64,000 nt of DNA from CAWBLP01 sp963789495 (GCA_963789495.1 CAWBLP010000010.1:186001-250000), one strand, 5' to 3'. Shown: positions 44,953 to 53,616, counted from the first letter of the stretch. Notes: generated from the letters alone by a model not told the origin. Numbers and translations: made by a program.

Positions 44953-45789
44953 ATGGACACGCTGCAAGCCATCGTCATCGCCGTGCTGCAGGGCGCGACC
45001 GAGTTGTTCCCGGTCAGCAGCCTCGGCCACGCCGTCGTTATGCCCGCCCTGCTGCATTGGGGCGTCGATCAGCACGCGCCGCAGTTCCTGCCGTTCCTGG
45101 TGATGCTGCACCTCGGCACGGCGACTGCCCTGCTGATCTATTTCTGGCGCGATTGGTGGGCGCTGCTGATGGGCATACTCGGCATCGGGTCCGCCCATCA
45201 GGTGGCGGAGAGCCGCCGCGTGTTCGTGCTGATCGTGATCGCGACCATCCCAGCGGTCATCGTAGGCTTCCTGCTGGAGCATTTCGTTCGCTCGCTGTTC
45301 GGCTCGCCGGTGGTCGCGGCCGTGTTCCTGGTGGTCAATGGCGGATTGCTGCTGTTCGGCGAGCGACTGCGCGGCCGCGGCAGCCGCCCGCTCTCCAGCC
45401 TCACCGCGATGGACGCGCTGACCATCGGCTGCTGGCAGTGCAGCGCGCTGATCCCTGGCATCTCCCGGTCCGGCGCCACCATCGTGGGCGGCCTGCTGCG
45501 CGGCATCAACCATGAAGGCTCCGCGCATTTCTCGTTCCTGATCGCGACGCCGATCATCATCGGTGCGACCGTGCTGGAGGTGCCGCACCTGCTGCATGCC
45601 AGCGTTCCGGCCGGGGTGTTTGAACTGGCCACCATGGCCGCGGTGGTCGCGGGGCTGACCGCCTACGCCAGCACCGCGTTCCTGATGCGCTATTTCCGGC
45701 AACACGACACCTGGGCGCTGAACCCGTTCGCGTATTACTGCTTGGTGTTCGGGGCCGGCAGCCTGGTGGTGCTCCTGCTGCTGCGCTAG
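44953..45789 (+). CDS. uppP: undecaprenyl-diphosphate phosphatase
   Basis: A 278-residue integral membrane enzyme that removes one phosphate from undecaprenyl diphosphate and so regenerates the carrier lipid for peptidoglycan and surface polysaccharides. Catalytic motifs: QGATELFPVSSLGHAVVMP (residues of about 13-31) and LIPGISRSGATIVGGLLRG (about 164-182). The second acidic residue of the first motif is present; the first is Gln, as in other alphaproteobacterial members. There are about eight helices and the length is standard. It follows the DedA and ATP-grasp genes by 46 bases on the same strand. Confidence 0.95.
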   Translation: MDTLQAIVIAVLQGATELFPVSSLGHAVVMPALLHWGVDQHAPQFLPFLVMLHLGTATALLIYFWRDWWALLMGILGIGSAHQVAESRRVFVLIVIATIPAVIVGFLLEHFVRSLFGSPVVAAVFLVVNGGLLLFGERLRGRGSRPLSSLTAMDALTIGCWQCSALIPGISRSGATIVGGLLRGINHEGSAHFSFLIATPIIIGATVLEVPHLLHASVPAGVFELATMAAVVAGLTAYASTAFLMRYFRQHDTWALNPFAYYCLVFGAGSLVVLLLLR

Positions 45790-45790
45790 G

Positions 45791-45807
45791 CAGACCTTCA
45801 CGGTCTG
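45791..45807. terminator. terminator hairpin between convergent genes
   Basis: CAGACC (45791-45796) and GGTCTG (45802-45807) form a 6-bp stem with a TTCAC loop right after the uppP stop. Convergent MFS transcription ends 34 bases away. Confidence 0.55.
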
Positions 45808-45813
45808 TACCAC

Positions 45814-45845
45814 ACACACATCGCGCTATACACACATCGCGCTAT
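45814..45845. repeat. two tandem 16-bp direct repeats
   Basis: ACACACATCGCGCTAT occurs twice without a gap (45814-45829 and 45830-45845). The second copy covers the stop codon of the leftward MFS gene (45842-45844). A replication-slippage duplication is the simplest reading. Confidence 0.8.
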
Positions 45846-47311
45846 TCCGCCGCCGCCAGTCGCGGCTTGCCCGGCCGTTCGCGGTGGCCGCTCAACTCCG
45901 CGCCGGCGCTACGATCGAGCCGCGTCGCCAGCAAGGGCGCGAACAGCGAGATCGCCGAGACGAACAGGAACGCCACGGAGAAGTCCGCCAGTTTCGGCAC
46001 GCCATGGCCGGTCGCCGCCATCGAGGCCGCCAGGGCGGTGGCGGAGATGGCGATGCCCAGGGTCAGCGACATCTGCTGGAACGTCGTGTAGAAGCTGGTC
46101 GCCGCGCTCATTTCCGGCCGCGGCACGTCGGCATAGGCGATGGTGTTGTACGCCATGAACTGCAGCGACTGGAAAAACCCGTTCAGCAGCAGCACGACGT
46201 AGATTGCCGCCAACGGCCAGGACGGCCGGAACGCGGCGCTCGACGCCAGCAGCAAGGTCGCCAGCAGGCCGATCCACACCAGCACGGTGCGGAATCCCAG
46301 CCGGCGCAGGATCGACGGTGCCGCCAGCCGCATCGCGAGTGACCCGATCGAGCTGACGAAGGTGACTGCGCCGCTCTGTACCGCCGACATGCCGAAGCCG
46401 AGCTGCAGCATCATTGGCAGCAGGAAGGGCATGGCACCGACCGCGATGCGTGACAGGGTGCCGCACATCACCGACATGCGGAAGGTGACGATCCGCATCA
46501 GCCGGAAGTCCAGCATCGGCCGCGGATGGTGCCGCGCATGCAGCCAATAGAGCCCGGCCGACAGCACACCCGCGGCGACCAGGCCCAAGGTCAGCAGGCG
46601 GGATCCGACACCGCGGCTGGCCATTTCGATGCCGAACATCAGGCAGGCCAGCGCACCACCCGCCAGCGCCAGTCCGCGCAGGTCGAAGGCACTGCGCGCC
46701 GGCTCCCGCATCTCATCGATGTAGCGGGTGACCAGGACGATGCCGGTCAGGCCGATCGGCACGTTGATGTAGAAGATCCAGTGCCAGGACAGGTAGGTGA
46801 CCAGGAACCCGCCGACCGGCGGTCCCACGATCGGTCCGATGGTGGCTGGGATCATCAGCCAGGCCATGGCCCGCACCAGCTCGGTCTTCGACACCGCCCG
46901 CAACATCACCAGCCGTCCGACCGGCGACATCATCGCGCCCCCCATGCCCTGCAGCATGCGCGCGCCGACCAGGAACGCGAGGCTGGGCGCCAGGGCACAG
47001 GCGATCGAGCCGGCGGTGAAGATCCCGATCGCCGCGCGGAACACGGTGCGGGAGCCGAACCGGTCGGCGATCCGGCCGCTGGCGGGGATGAACATCGCCA
47101 GCGTCAGCAGGTAGGCGGTCAGCGCCACGTTCATGTGCAGCGGCGCGACATGGAAGCTCTTGGCCATGGTGGGCAAGGCGGTGGCCAGCACGGTGCCGTC
47201 CAGCTGCTCCATGAACATCGCGCTGGCGACGATCAGCGAGACAACTCGGGCGCTTGCACGAGGGGGCGGCTCGACCGGAACAACGGGTGTGGAAGACATC
47301 CGAACCAGCAT
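45842..47311 (-). CDS. DHA2-family MFS multidrug exporter (EmrB/QacA-like)
   Basis: A 489-residue transporter with about fourteen membrane helices. MFMEQLDGTVLATALPTMAK is the D1 motif of DHA2 members, GRIADRFGSRTVFRAAIGIF the A motif, and GPIVGPPVGGFLVTYLSWHW the C motif of drug:proton antiporters. It likely exports hydrophobic toxicants. No EmrA-type adaptor is adjacent. The start may be ATG 47311 or 47296. The stop lies in a tandem 16-bp repeat shared with the intergenic region. Confidence 0.92.
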   Translation of the reverse strand: MLVRMSSTPVVPVEPPPRASARVVSLIVASAMFMEQLDGTVLATALPTMAKSFHVAPLHMNVALTAYLLTLAMFIPASGRIADRFGSRTVFRAAIGIFTAGSIACALAPSLAFLVGARMLQGMGGAMMSPVGRLVMLRAVSKTELVRAMAWLMIPATIGPIVGPPVGGFLVTYLSWHWIFYINVPIGLTGIVLVTRYIDEMREPARSAFDLRGLALAGGALACLMFGIEMASRGVGSRLLTLGLVAAGVLSAGLYWLHARHHPRPMLDFRLMRIVTFRMSVMCGTLSRIAVGAMPFLLPMMLQLGFGMSAVQSGAVTFVSSIGSLAMRLAAPSILRRLGFRTVLVWIGLLATLLLASSAAFRPSWPLAAIYVVLLLNGFFQSLQFMAYNTIAYADVPRPEMSAATSFYTTFQQMSLTLGIAISATALAASMAATGHGVPKLADFSVAFLFVSAISLFAPLLATRLDRSAGAELSGHRERPGKPRLAAAE

Positions 47312-47389
47312 AGACGCGACGGCACCGTGAGGAACCCTATCGATCGCATGGCCGGGTCGAGCGGATCGCGGTTGCCCAGCGCCTGCAGG

Positions 47390-47713
47390 TCAAAGTCCGG
47401 CGCGGCGGAGATGGGGCGCAAGCCGCCCGGCAACCCACAGGCCCAGCATGCGGAAATCGCTCAACAGCGACCAAAGCGGGTGACCGAAGGTTTGTGGGCG
47501 ATTGTGCTGCACGAACAGATGACTCGCCCAGGCGAAGCCGTAACCCGCGATAGGAGCCAGGACCACCCAGAGCGGGTCACGCTGCACGACGGCCAGCACG
47601 AGGCAGGCAAGCGCCAGGAGACTACCGGTGTAGTGCAGCGCCCGGGTTGCTGGACGTGCATGCGCGCGCAGATAGACCAGCCAGAATGTGTCGAAATCCG
47701 GGGGCGGTGCCAT
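47390..47713 (-). CDS. Mpo1-like (DUF962) membrane protein
   Basis: A 107-residue membrane protein. FDTFWLVYLRAHARPATRAL with HYTGSLLALACLVLAV gives the first conserved His, and GYGFAWASHLFVQHNRPQTF gives HxxxxHNRP, which is diagnostic of Mpo1/YGL010w-like DUF962 proteins. The yeast relative is an iron-dependent dioxygenase that alpha-oxidises 2-hydroxy fatty acids. Bacterial members are not characterised. Two or three helices are visible. It lies alone between the exporter and AsmA genes. Confidence 0.88.
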   Translation of the reverse strand: MAPPPDFDTFWLVYLRAHARPATRALHYTGSLLALACLVLAVVQRDPLWVVLAPIAGYGFAWASHLFVQHNRPQTFGHPLWSLLSDFRMLGLWVAGRLAPHLRRAGL

Positions 47714-47799
47714 GGCCTATCCCAGCATCCCCGCAGGCTGACGTCATCTGGCCATGGCGCCTGGCCCCAGGACCCGTCAGATCACAAGCCATCGGACGA

Positions 47800-49767
47800 C
47801 TAGCGGGAGGTTTCCCGATTGGCGGGGGGCGGCAGACGCTGGCCGCCGGGCTGCGCTTTCGCCTGCGCCAGAATGCGGTCGCAGCGATGATCGTCGCCGA
47901 CCCCCAGTTGGATGGTGGGCAGCAGGGCCAGCGGCGCGAACAGCACGCCCAGACCGGCCGCCAAGCCACCGCGCGCCGCCAGTTCCGCCCCCGGCCGAAT
48001 GCTGGGTGATTTCAACGTGCCACCGATATTTATCGGCGCCGGCAGCGACCCGATCGAGAAATGCTTGGCGTCGGTACGCAGCTGCAGGTCTATCGCCTCG
48101 GTCTTCAGGTTGATGGCGCCGGCACCGTTGACGATCGCCTCGCCGGTATCGAGCACCAGCGCCTGTATCGCCAGGATGCCGTGCTGCAAGGCCATATCGT
48201 CCACCAGACACTCCACCTGGGTGCGCTCGGGGACGCCCAGCGCCGACAGCAGCGCGTTGCCGAATTGCAGACCGGACAGGTTCACCAGCAACGCGCTGAG
48301 ATCGCCGCCCGCCATGCCCAGTCGCAGGCCGCCATTGCCGTTACCCAGCAGTTGCGCCAGGGAGTTTCCGGTGGCGTCGAGATTGCCGATGCCGCTGATC
48401 GTGCCGGCCCCGTGAAAGGCCTGCGTGGCCGACATCAGGCGCGAGACGTCGACATGGCGGAATGCCAGATCCACCTTGGCGTGCATCACGTTGTTCGGCA
48501 TCGGCGCCAAGGCGATCGTGGCTTTGATCTGACCGGAACCGACACCGAAACTGACCGGGTGCAGTGTCACAGCGCCGTTGACGATATCGAGCACCGCAGT
48601 CAGATCGTCCAGCGGCACCGAGCGGCCCTTGATCTGCTGACCATGGTAGCGAAGGTGAATGTCGGCCCATTGCAGCTTGGGCAGGCTGATCTGCCGGTCC
48701 GGCAGCAGCTTGGCGCTGGCCTCGGCCTGCACCACTTCGGCCTTCTTCTCCGCGCTCTGGCCCGGGGTGCCGACCCGGCCTGGCTGGGCGCCGAGGAACC
48801 CACCGAGATCGGCGAGATCGACCTGCCTCGATTTCAGGTCGGCTGTCACTTCGCTCCGTCCCTTGCCGGGATCGACGGCGATGGTGCCTTCCAGATCGCT
48901 GCTTCCGACCTGGCCGGAGAAATCGCGGAACCGAATGCGGCTATCGGCGAAGTCGAGCTGGCCGGTCACCTTGTAGGGCGGCGTCGGCGGGATGGGAAAT
49001 CCCGCAAGGTGCTCAAGTTGCGCCATGTCCTGGCCGGCGAGTTGCAGCTTGAGGTCGGCGCCCTTCAGGTGCAGCGGGTCCTGCAGCGTCCCCACCAACG
49101 CCACCTTCGTCTGGCCGTTTTCCAGCCGCAGATCGACCGGCCAGGGATGCGCGGCATCGCGCAGTGACAGCAATGCGCCGCCAATCAGCCGGCCCTGGAT
49201 CGGCGCACCGCCATAAGTGCCACGCGCATCCACCACCACCTGCGGCTGATCACCGGTCTCGCGGGTTGCGATATCCATGCCGAGATCGGCCTTCAGCGGG
49301 AGCAGTTCGGCCTGCACGTGGCCGGCTTCGATGCGCACGTTGCCGATCTTCGTGTCGGAGCCGCCAGATGAGCCCGCGGGTTGCAGCAGGTAGTTGGCCT
49401 TGCCGTCCGCGGTCTGCACCAGCTTCACCCGCGGCTGCTGCAACGCCACCAGCGGCACGATCAGTTGTCCGTGCCGGATGTAATGCCAAAGATCCACATC
49501 GACGATGAGGTGCTTTGCGGTGGCAAAGGGCGGGCCGTCCCATCCCTGCGGATTGGCGATGCTGACGTCGTCGGCAATTGCCCGGGTGACGCGGCCGAGC
49601 GACAGATGCAGGTGCTGGATGTGCACCGGGCGGCCCAGTGCGGCGGTGGCGCGTGTCTGCACCAGCGGGATGAACCAATCCCAGTTCCACACTGCCAGCA
49701 GGCCGGCAATCAATATGATCGGCATACCCAGCCACAAAGCCAGCCTGCCGGCGCGCCGTCGCTCCAT
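47800..49767 (-). CDS. AsmA-family protein
   Basis: A 655-residue protein anchored by one N-terminal membrane helix (ALWLGMPIILIAGLLAVWNW) with a large periplasmic part. GRPVHIQHLHLSLGRVTRAI, the long central beta-rich region and the C-terminal FGNALLSALGVPERTQVECL and TEAIDLQLRTDAKHFSIGSL are AsmA marks. Members are thought to form bridge-like grooves that carry phospholipids between inner and outer membranes or to affect outer-membrane assembly. ATG 49767 is preferred to 49830 because GGAG lies 8 bases upstream. The C-terminal end is rich in Gln and Pro. Confidence 0.9.
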   Translation of the reverse strand: MERRRAGRLALWLGMPIILIAGLLAVWNWDWFIPLVQTRATAALGRPVHIQHLHLSLGRVTRAIADDVSIANPQGWDGPPFATAKHLIVDVDLWHYIRHGQLIVPLVALQQPRVKLVQTADGKANYLLQPAGSSGGSDTKIGNVRIEAGHVQAELLPLKADLGMDIATRETGDQPQVVVDARGTYGGAPIQGRLIGGALLSLRDAAHPWPVDLRLENGQTKVALVGTLQDPLHLKGADLKLQLAGQDMAQLEHLAGFPIPPTPPYKVTGQLDFADSRIRFRDFSGQVGSSDLEGTIAVDPGKGRSEVTADLKSRQVDLADLGGFLGAQPGRVGTPGQSAEKKAEVVQAEASAKLLPDRQISLPKLQWADIHLRYHGQQIKGRSVPLDDLTAVLDIVNGAVTLHPVSFGVGSGQIKATIALAPMPNNVMHAKVDLAFRHVDVSRLMSATQAFHGAGTISGIGNLDATGNSLAQLLGNGNGGLRLGMAGGDLSALLVNLSGLQFGNALLSALGVPERTQVECLVDDMALQHGILAIQALVLDTGEAIVNGAGAINLKTEAIDLQLRTDAKHFSIGSLPAPINIGGTLKSPSIRPGAELAARGGLAAGLGVLFAPLALLPTIQLGVGDDHRCDRILAQAKAQPGGQRLPPPANRETSR

Positions 49768-49866
49768 GGGTTGTCTCCGCAGTGCCGACGGCAACGCGGA
49801 GACGGTCGCACCAGTTCCACGCGGGCGCATTCACGGCCGGGTGCGGAGCCGGCGCGGCGGAGCGCG

Positions 49867-51012
49867 CTACTCTGCTGCCTTGCGGGTCGCGAACACCGTA
49901 GCGGTATGTTCGCCGAGGCGGGGTGCCGGCTCTCGCACCGCACCTTGCGTCGCCGAGAGTTTCACCGGAACACCAAGGGTGCTGAACGCGCCGGTGACGG
50001 GGTGATGCGTGGCGACAACCATATCACGCGCCAGCATATGCGGGTCGGTGAACACTTCATCGAAATGCAGGACCGGCCCGGCGGGCACGCCGGCCTGCTC
50101 CAACTGTTCCAGCCAATGCGCGGAGGGTTGCCGGCGCAGCGGCGGCGCCAGCAGTTCCACCAGCGCGTCATTGTGCTGCACGCGATCGGCGACGCTGCGG
50201 AATCGCGGGTCGGCGGGCAGGTCGGGCAGCCCGACCAGGCGGCACAGGGTCTCAAAGAATTTCTGCTGCGAGGCACCAATGGTGATGTGCCCATCAGCGG
50301 TCGCGAAGCACTGGTACGGCGCGCTGCCGCGATGCTGTTGACCGATGCGCGGCGGACGCGTGCCGGTGGCGAAGTAATGCGCCGATTCATAGACGCAGAA
50401 CGAGGTCGCGGCTTCCAGCAACGAGGTCTCGACGTGCTGGCCTTCGCCGGAACGGTGCCGCGCCTCGATAGCGGCCAGCACCCCGAAGGCCAGGAACATG
50501 CCCGCGGCGACATCGGAGATGGCGATCGGCAGGCGGTAGGGATCGCCGTCGGGCGGACCGTTGACGCTCATCAGGCCGGACATCGCCTGGCTGATTAGGT
50601 CGAACCCACCGCGGCGGCTGTACGGTCCGGTCTGGCCGAAGCCGGAAATCGAGCCCAGCACCAGGCGCGAGTTGCGGGCGTGCAGAACGTCCCAGCCGAG
50701 GCCGAGACGGTCCAGCACACCCGGCCGGTAGTTTTCCAGCACGATGTCGGCGCGTTCGGCGAGGCTCCAGAAACGCGCCTGGTCCTCCGCGTTCTTCAGG
50801 TCGAGCACAACGGATCGCTTGTTGCGGTTCCACGTCATGAACGGCGCACTCTCGCCATTCACGAAGGGCGGCATGTTGCGCGCGTTGTCGCCGGAAGGCG
50901 GCTCGATCTTGATGACGTCGGCACCGTGATCGGCCAGCATCATGGCACAGTATGGACCGGAGAGATGGCTGGTGAGGTCCAGCACCAGCAGGTGATCAAG
51001 GGCGCCCGGCAT
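49867..51012 (-). CDS. CaiB/BaiF CoA-transferase, first
   Basis: A 381-residue class III CoA-transferase that moves CoA between carboxylic acids. LDHLLVLDLTSHLSGPYCAM and LADHGADVIKIEPPSGDNAR open the domain. The catalytic Asp is expected in LPIAISDVAAGMFLAFGVLA. RSGEGQHVETSLLEA and the late AGVPAGPVLHFDEVFTDPHM are also family features. ATG 51012 is set by homology; further upstream the frame enters the transposon-like element. The insertion lies 70 bases upstream of the start and may have moved or replaced the promoter. Confidence 0.92.
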   Translation of the reverse strand: MPGALDHLLVLDLTSHLSGPYCAMMLADHGADVIKIEPPSGDNARNMPPFVNGESAPFMTWNRNKRSVVLDLKNAEDQARFWSLAERADIVLENYRPGVLDRLGLGWDVLHARNSRLVLGSISGFGQTGPYSRRGGFDLISQAMSGLMSVNGPPDGDPYRLPIAISDVAAGMFLAFGVLAAIEARHRSGEGQHVETSLLEAATSFCVYESAHYFATGTRPPRIGQQHRGSAPYQCFATADGHITIGASQQKFFETLCRLVGLPDLPADPRFRSVADRVQHNDALVELLAPPLRRQPSAHWLEQLEQAGVPAGPVLHFDEVFTDPHMLARDMVVATHHPVTGAFSTLGVPVKLSATQGAVREPAPRLGEHTATVFATRKAAE

Positions 51013-51089
51013 GCCTGGCTCTCCATGAGTGGTGGCAGAACGCGACATCCTACAGGCTGCGACCGACGGCGCCATCCGTGCGGTTTTTC

Positions 51090-51108
51090 GGTAGTGTCTC
51101 AGTTTGAA
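51090..51108 (+). repeat. left terminal inverted repeat of the nuclease element
   Basis: GGTAGTGTCTCAGTTTGAA, preceded by the target duplication GGTTTTTC. The reverse strand supplies the last codons of the GIY-YIG gene (Ser-Asn-stop). Weaker similarity to the right end continues for about ten more bases. Confidence 0.92.
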
Positions 51109-51473
51109 TTTGGGTCGTTTTTTGCTCCGCCATTGAGGGTGGGGCGCTCGGACAGGATGAACTCCTGCTCTAACCTGTTGAGGTCGGCCTGCTCGGCGTT
51201 GATTAGAATCGTGAGGGTGATCCGCCTGCCAGCCCTTACCGCCTCTGCCAGCGCATGGTGGATGCGCCGAAAATTTCCATGTGGATGGTGAGAGCGTCGG
51301 CAATCGAGAATACGCTGCACATTGCGTCGGTATTCCTCCCGTGGTCGCCGGATGCTTGTGTACTTCCCGATGTAGGTCCCGCCACCCTCGATCTGCCAGT
51401 GGTAAATCCCGGCCTTGCTGGGATCGACCCCCGGTCCGAGAACCTCCACACACCAGTCCTTGGTGAGCTTCAT
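51099..51473 (-). CDS. GIY-YIG nuclease-domain protein
   Basis: A 124-residue protein consisting almost only of a GIY-YIG nuclease core. GIY is at residues 22-24 (SKAGIYHWQ) and YIG at 34-36 (GTYIGKYTS). The arginine helix is RRPREEYRRNV, the catalytic Glu is in LNRLEQEFILSERP and the final Asn in TLNGG. All the residues needed for single-strand cleavage of DNA appear intact. There is no separate DNA-binding domain. The stop codon is inside the left terminal repeat. The ATG overlaps, in an ATGA arrangement, the end of a short KKRGPYKPR-coding remnant. Possible roles: element mobility, homing-like spread or defence. Confidence 0.85.
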   Translation of the reverse strand: MKLTKDWCVEVLGPGVDPSKAGIYHWQIEGGGTYIGKYTSIRRPREEYRRNVQRILDCRRSHHPHGNFRRIHHALAEAVRAGRRITLTILINAEQADLNRLEQEFILSERPTLNGGAKNDPNSN

Positions 51474-51562
51474 GTGGTTATCTGCGGCTGGCGCGGCTTA
51501 TACGGCCCACGCTTCTTCGGTGCCTCAGCGCGAGCATCAATCAGCGCCACGATGTTATACGC
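51470..51562 (-). pseudogene. short KKRGPYKPR open-frame remnant, left arm
   Basis: This encodes IVALIDARAEAPKKRGPYKP followed by RQPQITT and a stop that overlaps the GIY-YIG start. The aligned copy in the right arm (51761-51849) starts with ATG; here the matching codon is GCG, so this copy has lost its start. The basic KKRGPYKPR tail looks like a DNA- or RNA-binding tail. Whether it is ever translated is unknown. Confidence 0.5.
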
Positions 51563-51760
51563 CGACCAAAGACAGATCCGTGATGCCTGCCGCCATGGCG
51601 GGCCAAATCTGCAAAATCAACCAAAAATATGCAAATCCTATTCTTTGGCGGTTCCCCACCGCGTCGCCGCCCCCTGCCGGAACAAAAATCGGAATATTTT
51701 TCTTGATTTTCTGCGGTGCAGCCCGGCTATGGCGCTGGCCTGAGAAAGACGCTTTGGAGC

Positions 51761-51849
51761 ATGGAGGACGTAGTGGCGCTATCGATGCGCAGGCTGAGCG
51801 GGTGAAGAAGCGCGGGCCGTATAAGCCACGCACGGCGAGCGTTGCTTGA
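51761..51849 (+). pseudogene. short KKRGPYKPR open frame, right arm (one base missing)
   Basis: ATG 51761 begins MEDVVAL. One base is missing after the seventh codon, and the rest (DAQAERVKKRGPYKPRTASV) runs on in the next frame to TGA 51847-51849. Repaired, it is a 29-residue peptide matching the mirror copy in the left arm. Its stop codon is in frame with the following HNH reading frame. Confidence 0.5.
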
Positions 51850-51910
51850 AAGCCCCTGAGTCACCGCCGCCCGTGGCGGGAAGACGACAGGGCGAAGCTC
51901 GGATCGTTGC

Positions 51911-53243
51911 TAAGGCGACGCCCAAAGACTACCGCTTCACCGCGGCTGTCTCGGGGAGATCGTATAATTCCATTCCGGATGGAACGCATGACCCGCGATA
52001 TTGAGGGTTGCCATGTCCGCATCCTCGACCTTCAGGCCCTTCGGATAGATGCGAGTATCGAGTTCGCAGCGGACGGTCAGGCCGGTTTTGGTCGTTGTGG
52101 AGGCGATCAATTCGACGACTGTCTCCCGGCTGGTCAGTGGTTTGCCGCGCCAAGTCTGGGTGATGTGGCAGAACAGGCGATGCTCAATTTTGTTCCACTT
52201 TGAGGTCCCTGGTGGATAGTGACAGACCTGTAGCGTCAGAGCGGCTTCGTCAGCCAACTTCTGAAGCTCGACTTTGAACAGGCGTACACGCGAACCGTTC
52301 GAGCCGCCGCCATCGGCCGTGATCATCAGTGTCTTCATGTCCGGATATCGTTCGCGGCCCATCAGTTCCAGCCAACGGCGAATCGAGTTAACCGCGAACT
52401 GGGCAGTATCATTGTCGATCCCAACGCTCACGCAACCCGCGTTTGCGGTGATATCGTAAATGCCGTACGGGATGGCTTTCCCAAGCTCCTTGTCAACGAA
52501 GTCATGCACGTTGACCTTGTCGGCGCAGCCTTGTGGACGATAGTCGCTGCCGGCATTCTTATATGAGCCGACCAGTTCCTTTTTCTTCGTATCGATCGAT
52601 ATCACCGGCTGACCGGCCGCCTGCGTGGCGATGACAGCGGCGTTGATGTGTTCGAACTGGGCGTCACGGTCGGGATTATGGCTGCCTTCCAGGGTCTTGC
52701 GGTTCACCTGCCGACGATATTTCAGCAAGCCCAGCAATTTGGGGATGCTGCTATCCGCGATCTTGTGTCCCATCTCACGCAATGCCGCCGCCAGCTTCGC
52801 ATGGCTTTTCGACACCCACATCAGCGGCCGCATCGGATCGCCCATCGTCGCGGGTTCAACCAATTGACGTAGGTTTGCCAGAAGAGCCGGGTCTTTCGCG
52901 ATCAAGGTTGGACCACCACCACCGGGCCGTCGAACCACACCAGACAACGAGCCTGGAGCAGCCAGATCTTTCAACCCCCGGCCGATCGTACTGCGGGCGA
53001 CGCCCGTCGCATGGGAAACGGCGGTGATCCCACCATGGCCGGCCGTTTTGGCCTCCACCGCCGCAAGCAGGCGGCGAGACCGTTCGTTCAGACCACGCTC
53101 AACCGCCGTGTACCGTTCGCGAATCACTGATCTGTCTGTCATCCCACGAGTCTGAACGGAACTTGCCCGCGCCGGAATCTCCCTCACAGAAATTCAACGC
53201 CACCGGACCTCACGCGATTCGGTAGTCTTTGGGCGTCGCCTAA
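51911..53243. mobile_element. ISAzo13-family insertion sequence
   Basis: A complete element of about 1.33 kb with perfect 22-bp inverted ends (51913-51934 and 53220-53241), extended by T(A/T) outside. Both flanks carry GC (51909-51910 and 53244-53245), fitting a 2-bp duplication. Removing the element and one GC restores one reading frame across the junction: KLGSLQAYPFQCCVICGL. It is nested in the nuclease-carrying element and is therefore younger. Confidence 0.85.
51937..53142 (-). CDS. ISAzo13-family transposase
   Basis: A 401-residue DDE transposase. RERYTAVERGLNERSRRLLA and GGITAVSHATGVARSTIGRG are the N-terminal helix-turn-helix. PVISIDTKKKELVGSYKNAG, LMITADGGGSNGSRVRLFKV and NKIEHRLFCHITQTWRGKPL hold the three acidic residues (D, D, E). 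This is the pattern of ISAzo13 members. The ATG at 53142 (MTDRSVIRERY) is preferred; a GTG at 53187 is possible. The gene is complete with no frameshift, so the element may still be active. Confidence 0.92.
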   Translation of the reverse strand: MTDRSVIRERYTAVERGLNERSRRLLAAVEAKTAGHGGITAVSHATGVARSTIGRGLKDLAAPGSLSGVVRRPGGGGPTLIAKDPALLANLRQLVEPATMGDPMRPLMWVSKSHAKLAAALREMGHKIADSSIPKLLGLLKYRRQVNRKTLEGSHNPDRDAQFEHINAAVIATQAAGQPVISIDTKKKELVGSYKNAGSDYRPQGCADKVNVHDFVDKELGKAIPYGIYDITANAGCVSVGIDNDTAQFAVNSIRRWLELMGRERYPDMKTLMITADGGGSNGSRVRLFKVELQKLADEAALTLQVCHYPPGTSKWNKIEHRLFCHITQTWRGKPLTSRETVVELIASTTTKTGLTVRCELDTRIYPKGLKVEDADMATLNIAGHAFHPEWNYTISPRQPR

Positions 53244-53245
53244 GC

Positions 53246-53616
53246 AGGCTTACCCTTTCCAATGTTGCGTAATCTGCGGTTTGGAATTGAAGGCAGCCCT
53301 GACGGTGGCGCATCTAGACCACCAGCCTGGCAACAACGACCCGGATAACCTCGCCTGGCTATGCGGAACACACCACTGGATGTTTGATTGCGATCTCTAT
53401 CCGATCGAAGCCGTCAAGCTCATGCGCAAGCGGTGGCAAGAGACTGAGGGTAAGCCATCACACGCCGGGAGGATGAAGCAAGCCGGGGCGAAAGCAGCTG
53501 ATTCTCGGAGACGTTCTGCTATCGCCAAGAAGCTGTCCGCTCGCGCTAAGAGGGCCTGGGAAACTCGGCGCACAAAGTCGGGCGCGCCCTTGTCGGACGA
53601 TCAGAGTTCAAACTGA
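53246..53616 (+). pseudogene. HNH nuclease gene, 5' end cut by the ISAzo13 element
   Basis: From the IS junction the frame reads QAYPFQCCVICGL, then LTVAHLDHQPGNNDPDNLAW, LCGTHHWMFDCDLYPIEAVK and a basic C-terminal tail, LMRKRWQETEG onwards. CxxC-type cysteines plus AHLDH, N-N and H-H make a complete HNH nuclease core. The stop TGA 53614-53616 is inside the right terminal repeat. The first codons lie left of the IS (51850-51910) and rejoin in frame after its removal; upstream the frame meets the TGA of the KKRGPYKPR frame. No normal start is visible on the left side, so the original start is unclear. Confidence 0.75.

Noticed and set aside
51555..51833. 92-codon minus-strand frame in the centre of the nuclease element
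   Set aside because: Its beginning is the antisense of the right-arm KKRGPYKPR frame, and it has no recognisable domain; the mirrored DNA explains its existence.
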